A stretch of DNA of 6,165 nt from Propionibacteriaceae bacterium (GTDB taxonomy: Bacteria > Actinomycetota > Actinomycetes > Propionibacteriales > Propionibacteriaceae), in NCBI GenBank assembly GCA_021323255.1, contig JAJTCL010000174.1, forward strand, positions 1-6,165, written 5' to 3'. The position numbers were made by a program, and so were the translations under genes. Below, piece after piece: positions 1 to 5,672 of this stretch (its first letter is position 1; each line of letters opens with the position of its first letter). Under the pieces are notes generated by a model, which was given only the letters and a program-made list of their open reading frames with translations, had not been told where the DNA came from and searched no databases.

Positions 1-1018
1 GTTCTTGGATCACGAACCGGAAGCCGTCTTGTTGCTGTCCCGCTGGAGCGGCAGGTACTGGCTCAGGCGTCTTGGTCGGGTCGCGCATGCTGCGATACCG
101 GGCGAGCCGATCCCGATCGGCGCTGGGAGCCAAGGCAGCTAATGGGTCACCGAGCGTGGTGAGCCTGGTGATGACCTCCTCGTACTCCAGCTGCCGGAGA
201 TCGGGATCCTCCAGCTCGCCCCAGGTTCGCGGTGCGGCAACCATCGGCCGGTCACGCCCACGCAGCGAGTAAGGGGAGACCGTGGTCTTCGCGCCGTTGT
301 TCTGGCTCCAGTCGATGAACACCTTCCCATCCCGCACCGAGCGTTTCATGGTGCTGATGACCAGATCGGGATGATCAGACTCCAGCGCCAGCGCCAGCTC
401 GCGGGCTACCTGTGTTGCCTGTTCCGGGGATTGCGTGCCATCCAGCGGCGCGTACAGATGAATGCCCTTGCTGCCGCTGGTAACCGGGACCGGGTCGTGT
501 CCGATGTCGCGCAAGATGTCTCGCACCAGCAACGCGATCGAGGCACACTCAGCCAGGCTCACACCTGGACCGGGATCAAGATCAAGAACCAGCCGGTCAG
601 GATTCTGAGGGTGCCTGTCGGGACCGAATCGCCACTGCGGAACGTGAATCTCCAGGGCGGCCAGCTGGGCCAGCCAAGTGAGCGTCGCAAGATCATTGAT
701 CACTGGGTAGTCATTGTCGTGATCTTTGTGCGAGATCGTACGGCGCGGCACCCAATCCGGCGTGCCGGCGCCCAAATCCTTGTTGAAGAAGACGGTCGGC
801 GGTTTCCCCTTCACACCGCCCACACCGTCAGGCCAGCGTTTCCGCGTCGCCGGCCGATCACGCAGATGGGGCAGCATGGTCGGGCCAAGCTGTGCATAAT
901 AGGACAAAACATCAGCCTTGGTGGTCTGGGTCTGGGGATAAAGCACCTTGTCAAGGTTGCTGAGCTTGATGGTCCGGCCCTCGACGGTCACCACCTGGTC
1001 GCGCGATGCCCTGCCCAT
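1..1018 (-). CDS. ligD: Multifunctional NHEJ DNA ligase LigD, polymerase domain (3' end of gene outside window)
   Basis: LigD is the end-processing and sealing enzyme of bacterial non-homologous end joining. The 339 visible residues hold the complete archaeo-eukaryotic-primase-type polymerase domain (about 10-300), which fills gaps and adds ribonucleotides at broken ends. Seen directly: the catalytic pair in VLDLDPG (D146, D148), the nucleotide-binding SGSKGIHLY segment (181-189) and the third metal-binding aspartate in VFIDWSQN (D236). The 90-residue spacing between D146 and D236 fits the mycobacterial polymerase domain. A linker (RDPTKTPEPVPA, 312-323) leads into DGFRFVIQE (331-339), the start of the 3'-phosphoesterase domain. 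The order polymerase-phosphoesterase, with ligase expected last, is the mycobacterial architecture; the ligase part lies outside, so its presence is inferred. The ATG at 1018 is chosen because an in-frame TGA lies seven codons upstream with no other start between; the ribosome binding site is weak. It is divergent from ku. Confidence 0.95.
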   Translation of the reverse strand, partial: MGRASRDQVVTVEGRTIKLSNLDKVLYPQTQTTKADVLSYYAQLGPTMLPHLRDRPATRKRWPDGVGGVKGKPPTVFFNKDLGAGTPDWVPRRTISHKDHDNDYPVINDLATLTWLAQLAALEIHVPQWRFGPDRHPQNPDRLVLDLDPGPGVSLAECASIALLVRDILRDIGHDPVPVTSGSKGIHLYAPLDGTQSPEQATQVARELALALESDHPDLVISTMKRSVRDGKVFIDWSQNNGAKTTVSPYSLRGRDRPMVAAPRTWGELEDPDLRQLEYEEVITRLTTLGDPLAALAPSADRDRLARYRSMRDPTKTPEPVPAAPAGQQQDGFRFVIQE

Positions 1019-1099
1019 GCAGCCAGTATCGGCGTCTCAAGAGCGGGCCGAAACCCGGTCACGCGATTCTGACAATCCTAAGTGGGTAGTAGGCGAGAT
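1019..1099. promoter_or_regulatory. Divergent ligD/ku intergenic promoter region
   Basis: These 81 bp separate the ligD and ku start codons and must carry the 5' signals for both, unless either is transcribed from within the other gene. A weak -35-like CTGACA lies at 1069-1074 on the plus strand, but no convincing -10 element follows at normal spacing. A purine-rich AGTAGGCGAG at 1088-1097 is the probable Shine-Dalgarno region of ku. I see no clear operator palindrome. The role is inferred from gene orientation, not from a recognised motif. Confidence 0.45.
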
Positions 1100-2068
1100 A
1101 TGAGAGCGCTCTGGAAGGGAGCCATCACCTTCGGTCTGGTGAATGTGCCGATCAAGCTCTATTCAGCGACCGAAGACCACGACATCAGTCTGCATCAGGT
1201 GCACGATGCCGACGGCGGGCGAATCCGCTATCAGCGCCGGTGTGAGGTGTGCGGCAAGGTCGTCGAATACGCCAACATCGACAAGGCGTATGCGGAAGGC
1301 AAGACCACCGTCGTGCTTACCGATGAGGACCTCAAGTCGCTGCCGGAGGAGCGCAGCCATGAGATCGAGGTTGTTGAGTTCGTGCCATCGGAGCAGATCG
1401 ACGAGATCAGGTTCGACCGGAGCTACTTTCTTGAGCCGGAGAAGCCTGCCACCAAGGCCTACGCCCTGCTCCGCCAAGCCTTGGAGGAGACCGATCGGAC
1501 AGCGATCGTGCAGTTCTCACTGCGTCAGAAGACCCGGCTGGGAGCATTGCGATCTCGGGAAAAGGTGTTGATGCTCCAGTCGCTGCTGTGGGACGACGAG
1601 GTGCGCGAGGCTGATTTCCCGACTCTGAAAGACGACGTGAAGGTGTCGCCCCAGGAGCTCAAGATGGCATCGTCGCTGATCGACAACATGTCCGCCGACT
1701 TCGCGCCCGACAAGTTCAGCGACGAGTACCAAGATCAGTTACGGAAACTGATTGCCGCCAAGCTCGAGCAGGGCGACGCCGTGGACACTGCCGCCACTTT
1801 TGGTGATGAGGGTGAAGATCAAGCTGATCGTGGGGAGGTGGTCGACTTGATGGAGGCACTACGGCGCAGCGTCGAACAGAACCGTGCCGCCAGGAAGACG
1901 GCCGAAACCAAGCCCTCGGCGCAGAAGTCGACCGCCAAGAAGGCTGCGGCCAAGAAGGCCCCGGCTAAGAATGTGGGCGCCAAGAAGGCCCCATCCAAGC
2001 AGGCAGGGGCCAAGAAGGGAGCGGCGAAGAAGGCAACGACAACGAAGTCAGCCAAGAAGGCCAGCTGA
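1100..2068 (+). CDS. ku: Non-homologous end-joining protein Ku
   Basis: Bacterial Ku forms a homodimeric ring that threads onto double-strand-break ends and recruits LigD. The 322-residue product starts with the family signature MRALWKGAITFGLVNVP and keeps other Ku features: RRCEVCGKVVEY with a Cys pair (C48, C51), FDRSYFLEPEK (105-115), and the conserved helix VVDLMEALRRSVEQN (247-261) just before the tail, part of the minimal C-terminal region. The core ends near residue 265. The last 52 residues (271-322) are a low-complexity Lys/Ala tail with repeated AKKA and GAKKAP units, as in several actinobacterial Ku proteins; such tails bind DNA nonspecifically. I chose ATG 1100 over an in-frame GTG at 1082 because Ku proteins typically begin MRA-WKG and AGTAGGCGAG sits just upstream. 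The neighbouring divergent ligD supports the assignment. A small membrane-protein gene follows 39 bp downstream. Confidence 0.97.
   Translation: MRALWKGAITFGLVNVPIKLYSATEDHDISLHQVHDADGGRIRYQRRCEVCGKVVEYANIDKAYAEGKTTVVLTDEDLKSLPEERSHEIEVVEFVPSEQIDEIRFDRSYFLEPEKPATKAYALLRQALEETDRTAIVQFSLRQKTRLGALRSREKVLMLQSLLWDDEVREADFPTLKDDVKVSPQELKMASSLIDNMSADFAPDKFSDEYQDQLRKLIAAKLEQGDAVDTAATFGDEGEDQADRGEVVDLMEALRRSVEQNRAARKTAETKPSAQKSTAKKAAAKKAPAKNVGAKKAPSKQAGAKKGAAKKATTTKSAKKAS
1934..2060 (+). repeat. Degenerate in-frame repeats encoding the Ku Lys/Ala tail
   Basis: The 10-mer GCCAAGAAGG occurs at 1934, 1949, 1979, 2009 and 2051, with a one-base variant (GCGAAGAAGG) at 2024. Start-to-start distances are 15, 30, 30, 15 and 27 bp, all multiples of three, so gain or loss of units keeps the frame. 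Each copy encodes A-K-K followed by A or G. This is a coding repeat within ku, not a separate element; length variation between strains would be expected by slippage or recombination. Confidence 0.8.
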
Positions 2069-2093
2069 TCTGGTCTACTCGGGAGGAACAAGT

Positions 2094-2100
2094 AGGAGGA
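2094..2100 (+). promoter_or_regulatory. Strong ribosome binding site for the small membrane protein
   Basis: AGGAGGA matches the anti-Shine-Dalgarno consensus and lies 7 nt before the ATG at 2108. It is much stronger than the site ahead of ku. It fixes the start of the small gene and suggests efficient translation from a ku read-through transcript. Confidence 0.85.
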
Positions 2101-2107
2101 ACTACAC

Positions 2108-2326
2108 ATGGGTATCGGAGTCGGCATTGTCTTGATCGTGATAGGTGCGATCTTGCTCTTTGCGCTCAACATCGACATGCCGTTCGTGTCCGACGACACG
2201 CTCGGCATCATCTTCATCGTGGCTGGGGCGTTGGCGCTGATCCTGGCACTGGTGCTTCAGGCACAGCGCAGTCGGACCAAGCACGTCCAAGAGAATCGTT
2301 ACGACGGTCCTCCGCCAGTTGTCTGA
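2108..2326 (+). CDS. Small two-helix membrane protein, DUF6458-like
   Basis: This 72-residue protein has two hydrophobic segments, about residues 3-20 (IGVGIVLIVIGAILLFAL) and 32-51, joined by a short acidic loop containing NIDMPFVSDDTLG. A polar, basic tail (QRSRTKHVQENRYDG) follows. The MGIG start with a Gly-rich first helix and a D-T-(I/L)-G entry into the second helix resembles the DUF6458 family of small actinobacterial membrane proteins; that match is from memory and the family has no established function. There is no cleavable signal peptide pattern, so an integral inner-membrane hairpin is most likely. It lies 39 bp after ku on the same strand behind an AGGAGGA site, so co-transcription with ku is probable, but nothing in the protein links it to end joining. 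A terminator-like hairpin follows at 2368. Confidence 0.85.
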   Translation: MGIGVGIVLIVIGAILLFALNIDMPFVSDDTLGIIFIVAGALALILALVLQAQRSRTKHVQENRYDGPPPVV

Positions 2327-2367
2327 CAAACCGTGAGCGCCTAGCTCAACGGCAAACCTCACAATCT

Positions 2368-2397
2368 CGTCCCCGGCTGCAAGCTCAGCCGGGGACG
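2368..2397. terminator. Bidirectional hairpin terminator between convergent genes
   Basis: CGTCCCCGGCTG (2368-2379) is perfectly complementary to CAGCCGGGGACG (2386-2397), giving a 12-bp GC-rich stem with the 6-nt loop CAAGCT. It lies 41 bp after the stop of the small membrane-protein gene and overlaps the last codons and stop (2385-2387) of the convergent lipid kinase gene. Neither side has a run of T, which is common in high-GC actinobacterial terminators. The symmetric placement suggests it serves both transcripts. Confidence 0.75.
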
Positions 2398-3290
2398 TGG
2401 ATTGTCAGGGCACGAGGGGACACTTCGGCCCGCAGCGTACGGCAATCGCCGATCACGTCACCGTCGAGCTGGTACGGGTCGGGCTGCCGGAGCCGCACTT
2501 CAACCTGAGTGGCTTGCCATTGATCGACGTGGTCATCGGCACGCGGGCGCCTGGTGATCAGCCGCGCGAATGCGCGCAGCCAATGCGAGAGGCGATGCGG
2601 CGACGCCACGTAGATATCGAGTCGGCCATCGTCAGGCCGCGCCCCGGGGATCAAGGTAAGGTTCCCCGTCAATTTGCCGACATTGCCGATCGCACAGATC
2701 ATGGCTTGGCGGCGATGCGTGCGATGCTCATCAACAGTGATCCGCATGTCGATCGGGGTCCGCCCCAGAGCCTTGGCGGCCGCAACGAAGTACGCCCCGG
2801 CACCGATGGTGTCCTTGAGTTCCGGCTTTGTCTCGTCCATGATCAGCGCATCGACTCCCAGGCCGGCGATGACCGCGAAGTGCTCGCCCGGCACACCGTC
2901 GACAGTGAGCTTGATCAAATCGATGTCCACGGTGCGGTCGCCGAATGCAACCTCGACCGCATCAAATTCCGACAGTGGGATCTCCAGGTTGCGGGCCAGC
3001 AGGTTCGCGGTACCCACCGGCACTAGGGCCATCGGGATACCGGATTGCGCTAGTCGGTCCGCAACAATCCGGATCGTGCCGTCGCCACCGGCGGCGATGA
3101 CACGATCTGGGTTCGCCGAAACCACCTTGTCCGTTATTGCTGGACCAGGATCCTCGGCTGGAGTCTCCAGCCAGATCGGGTCGCCCCAGCCTGCTTCTGT
3201 GGCCCGCCGACCGATCGCGTCTCGGAGATCATCGGACACCTTGATCGGGTTGTAGACGACCGCGCAGCGTCGCCCCGAGTCCTCATTCAC
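2385..3290 (-). CDS. Diacylglycerol/lipid kinase family protein (DAGK catalytic domain)
   Basis: The 301-residue product fits the YegS/DgkB-type lipid kinases, cytosolic enzymes that use ATP to phosphorylate diacylglycerol or related lipids at the membrane face. Seen: an N-terminal CAVVYNPIKV strand (9-18), the nucleotide-binding AAGGDGTI motif (GGDGT at 68-72), PVGTANLLARNL (91-102) and AGLGVDALIM in the second domain. Near the C-terminus lies LDGD (275-278), where the family often has DGE; an Asp at the general-base position keeps the acidic charge. The exact substrate cannot be read from the sequence. I chose GTG 3290 because GAAGGGAG (3298-3305) lies 7 nt upstream, the length fits the family, and homology starts there. 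An in-frame ATG at 3485 would add 65 residues with no family resemblance and rare codons such as TTA, ATA and GTA. The gene is convergent with the ku unit and divergent from the GH36 gene. Confidence 0.9.
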   Translation of the reverse strand: MNEDSGRRCAVVYNPIKVSDDLRDAIGRRATEAGWGDPIWLETPAEDPGPAITDKVVSANPDRVIAAGGDGTIRIVADRLAQSGIPMALVPVGTANLLARNLEIPLSEFDAVEVAFGDRTVDIDLIKLTVDGVPGEHFAVIAGLGVDALIMDETKPELKDTIGAGAYFVAAAKALGRTPIDMRITVDEHRTHRRQAMICAIGNVGKLTGNLTLIPGARPDDGRLDIYVASPHRLSHWLRAFARLITRRPRADDHVDQWQATQVEVRLRQPDPYQLDGDVIGDCRTLRAEVSPRALTIHVPG

Positions 3291-3297
3291 AGCGTGA

Positions 3298-3305
3298 CTC
3301 CCTTC
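3298..3305 (-). promoter_or_regulatory. Ribosome binding site supporting the GTG start of the lipid kinase
   Basis: On the minus strand GAAGGGAG lies 7 nt before the GTG at 3290. It supports this start over the in-frame ATG 195 bp further upstream. Confidence 0.7.
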
Positions 3306-3448
3306 GCCCAGATCTGGCCCGCCCGATACACCATCACAGTCGAAATACCCGCATAACGCTGGGGATATCGACCCATCCGCGTCAGTCTGTCGTGACGGTC
3401 GTGAAACAGCGTGCGAAAGCTGCCGACACGCGGCCCGATGTCTCACGG

Positions 3449-3487
3449 GCGTGATCAGCGCGCCATCTACGATGGTGCTGATCACGC
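3449..3487. repeat. Imperfect inverted repeat in the lipid kinase / GH36 intergenic region
   Basis: GCGTGATCAGC (3449-3459) is complementary to GCTGATCACGC (3477-3487). Inside these 11-bp arms a second pairing CCATC/GATGG (3463-3467 with 3471-3475) closes on the loop TAC, leaving an asymmetric bulge of GCG against T. It sits within the 282 bp between divergent starts, centred about 104 bp before the GH36 ATG and 178 bp before the kinase GTG. It could be an operator for a dimeric repressor or a structured leader/cruciform. There is no T-tract and no upstream gene reading into it, so a terminator role is unlikely. Confidence 0.6.
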
Positions 3488-3514
3488 GATGACGGTGTCG
3501 CGTCGCGGGCCTTC

Positions 3515-3540
3515 TTGACGTTCCGATAAACTTTTACGCT
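3515..3540 (+). promoter_or_regulatory. Candidate promoter of the GH36 gene
   Basis: TTGACG at 3515-3520 resembles a -35 element. It is followed by an unusually AT-rich stretch for this window (ATAAACTTTTAC) containing two -10-like hexamers, TAAACT (3527-3532) and TACGCT (3535-3540). The spacing to TTGACG is too short for a standard housekeeping promoter (6 and 14 nt), so TAAACT or TACGCT may act as a -10 without this -35. A purine-rich site GGGGGAGA (3561-3568) then precedes the ATG at 3573. Confidence 0.25.
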
Positions 3541-3572
3541 CAACGAGAGATCTTGTTCTTGGGGGAGATCCC

Positions 3573-5669
3573 ATGTCGGTAAGGGATGCTGCGACCGCGT
3601 TCTCGGTTGAGCGCGATACTGCGGCCTCCCTGCTTCACATGCGAGCTCAGGGCGTCAGCCTACTGGTGCAGCTCAAGCCCGCCGGTTTGCCGGTGATCTT
3701 GCATTGGGGTGCTGATCTTGGTGATCTTGATGGGCTGTCGGCGGCGGCACTCCTTGCCGCCTTCGGGCCTACCGGCCTCGATCCGCTGGCGTCCAGGATG
3801 TCCTCGCTGGTACCAGAAGTCTCTGCTGCCTGGAGCTCGCGCGCGGCCTTGGCTGGATCCCACGACGGCCGCACTTCTGCAGCGTCCTTCACCGTCAGCC
3901 GATCGCGGCTGATCAGCGAGACTCCGGTGCGGCCCGGTCTAACCGAGGTCGGCGCCGATACGGTGATCGTCGAAGCGGAGGACTCGGTCAACGGGCTAAC
4001 TCTGGACCTCGCGCTACAGCTCACAGGCAACGGGCTGGTCCGCTGTCGTGCGGGTGTCACCAACAAGAGTGTCGCGGACTACCGGCTGGAGGGTTTGGAG
4101 CTCTTCTTGCCAGTCAGCGACCTGGCCACGCATCGCGTCGAGTTCGACGGACCGGCGCTGTCGACAGTTCCGTTGCGCTCCGGCTCCTGGTCTGTTGATC
4201 ATTGGGGGTTCGATGACCGACCAGCCTATGTAGCTTTGGCGGTGGCAGGAGCGGGCTTTCGCCGCGGGCAGGTCTGGCAGGTGCATGTTGCCTTCAGTGG
4301 TGCAGTCCAGCATCGGGCTGAGCGAACGGTCTATGGCAGGACCTATCTCGGTGGTGGAGAGCTCCTGCAAGCTGGCGAAATCGTGCTCGGTATCGGAGAG
4401 GCATACCACTCCCCATGGGTGGTGTGGACCTGGGGCGATGGGCTGGATGCTGCGGCGGCCCGCCTGCATCGACACGTCAGGCCGGAGGCGCGGCACGACC
4501 AGCGGATCATCTTCAACGCCGCCGCACCGGCGTTCGCTGATCACGACCGGCAGGCGATGCTCGCCCTCGCCGAGTACGCCGAGGCGGTCGGTGTCGAGAC
4601 GTTCTTGTTGGACCTCGAGTGGTGCTCACGCGCCGGCCTTGATCCGTACGCCGACAGCGCCGGTCTGACCGAGACGGGATCATCGGCGGATCTCGATGGG
4701 CTGCTTACGCGGATCCGTAGCTTGGATCTCGAGGTCGGGTTGGCGATCGACCTGGAGCTTGTCGAGGCGGATCCCGCTATTGCCCGCGACCATCCGGACT
4801 GGCTGCTGACTGTTGAGCGCGATGGGATCACCCGGCAGGTGTTGGACCTGTCGTTGCGGCCCGCGATGGTCCACGTGTGGGAGAGGCTCACCAAGCTCCT
4901 CGACCGACACCACGTGTCGTTGCTGAGCTGGTCGCTCCCCCAAGGCGCCCACCGGCCAGGAGGTACCGCAACCCAGCACAGCAGCACACTTGCGGCGTAC
5001 CGGCTGCTCGACGCGGTTGCCGAGCGCTACCCGCACCTCACCATCCAAACAACCAGTCTCGACTTGGCAATGACAACGAGGGCGATCGGGGCTGAGCTGT
5101 CGTCGGACTCGACCGTACGCCACGCCGATTTCGCCGGCCTGGTGCAGCTGCTGCCGCCGGGGCTGGTGTGGCAGCCAGCACTGGACGAGCCCGATGACGC
5201 GACCTCGTCGGCGTACCGGGCGATTTCTGCCTTCTTCGGTCGGCTCGGTCTGGGGATTGATCTTAGGAAGCAAGCTCCGGGGAACCTGCGCTCCATCCAT
5301 CGGTGGCTGTCGCTGTACAAGAGGTTCCGATCGCTGCTGCACTCCGGAACCACAGTCCGATCTGACGAGAGTGATCGAGGTTTCGTTGCCCATGGCGTGG
5401 TGGCCGATGAGCGCGACGAGGCTCTGTTTGCGTTGGTTTGGCTGGAGCGGGCGCTGACCAGTCGGCGAGTACGCATCGATGGACTTGATCCGGCCACTTC
5501 CTACCGGATCGAGGTCATCGCCCGACCCGGCGAGGCTCAGACCGTCACACCGGCCTGGGCGTCAGGTGCTCCAGTGCTGACCGGCCAGGCACTCGGCGCG
5601 GCCGGTATCCCGCTACCACCCGCGCGTCGCGGCTCTGCCCTGCTGCTCCACCTCCAGGCAGTCGGATAG
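3573..5669 (+). CDS. GH36-family (alpha-galactosidase/melibiase-like) protein with degenerate active site
   Basis: The 698-residue cytoplasmic-looking protein (no signal peptide) has the layout and near-normal length of bacterial GH36 enzymes: N-terminal beta-sandwich (about 1-305), TIM barrel (about 310-590) and C-terminal beta domain (about 600-698). Framework motifs remain: FLLDLEW (344-350) where GH36 has VLDDGW, HPDWLL (407-412), TRQVLDLSLRP (420-430), SSDST (510-514) and LLPPGL (526-531). Key sites differ. The KWDMN segment with the nucleophile Asp aligns with SWSLP (452-456), placing Ser454 at the nucleophile. The second Asp of LDD is Leu348. The CSGGGGR loop is replaced by QTTSLDL (492-498). 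Asp512 probably matches the acid/base. Hydrolysis by the usual retaining mechanism is therefore doubtful; a carbohydrate-binding or altered-activity role is possible. The start is ATG 3573 with GGGGGAGA 4 nt upstream. No sugar transporter or regulator is adjacent. Confidence 0.8.
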   Translation: MSVRDAATAFSVERDTAASLLHMRAQGVSLLVQLKPAGLPVILHWGADLGDLDGLSAAALLAAFGPTGLDPLASRMSSLVPEVSAAWSSRAALAGSHDGRTSAASFTVSRSRLISETPVRPGLTEVGADTVIVEAEDSVNGLTLDLALQLTGNGLVRCRAGVTNKSVADYRLEGLELFLPVSDLATHRVEFDGPALSTVPLRSGSWSVDHWGFDDRPAYVALAVAGAGFRRGQVWQVHVAFSGAVQHRAERTVYGRTYLGGGELLQAGEIVLGIGEAYHSPWVVWTWGDGLDAAAARLHRHVRPEARHDQRIIFNAAAPAFADHDRQAMLALAEYAEAVGVETFLLDLEWCSRAGLDPYADSAGLTETGSSADLDGLLTRIRSLDLEVGLAIDLELVEADPAIARDHPDWLLTVERDGITRQVLDLSLRPAMVHVWERLTKLLDRHHVSLLSWSLPQGAHRPGGTATQHSSTLAAYRLLDAVAERYPHLTIQTTSLDLAMTTRAIGAELSSDSTVRHADFAGLVQLLPPGLVWQPALDEPDDATSSAYRAISAFFGRLGLGIDLRKQAPGNLRSIHRWLSLYKRFRSLLHSGTTVRSDESDRGFVAHGVVADERDEALFALVWLERALTSRRVRIDGLDPATSYRIEVIARPGEAQTVTPAWASGAPVLTGQALGAAGIPLPPARRGSALLLHLQAVG

Positions 5670-5672
5670 GCC

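Noticed and set aside
371..1072. Long plus-strand open frame of 233 codons
   Set aside because: It lies antisense to ligD, whose minus-strand product shows clear polymerase motifs; the plus-strand product has no recognisable motif.
1082..1099. Upstream GTG start for Ku adding six residues
   Set aside because: No ribosome binding site precedes GTG 1082, whereas MRALWKG from ATG 1100 matches the usual Ku start.
1819..2217. Minus-strand open frame with AFLA-type repeats
   Set aside because: The repeats are the antisense reading of the Ku AKKA tail; ku is certain on the plus strand.
2397..3255. Plus-strand open frames of 209 and 193 codons
   Set aside because: They are antisense to the lipid kinase, which has GGDGT and other family motifs; they arise from GC bias.
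3291..3485. N-terminal extension of the lipid kinase from ATG 3485
   Set aside because: The extension has no family similarity, uses rare codons, and its start lies inside the inverted repeat; GTG 3290 has a good ribosome binding site.
4680..5393. Minus-strand open frame of 237 codons inside the GH36 gene
   Set aside because: The plus-strand GH36 frame is continuous with family motifs; the antisense product is low-complexity and unrecognised.
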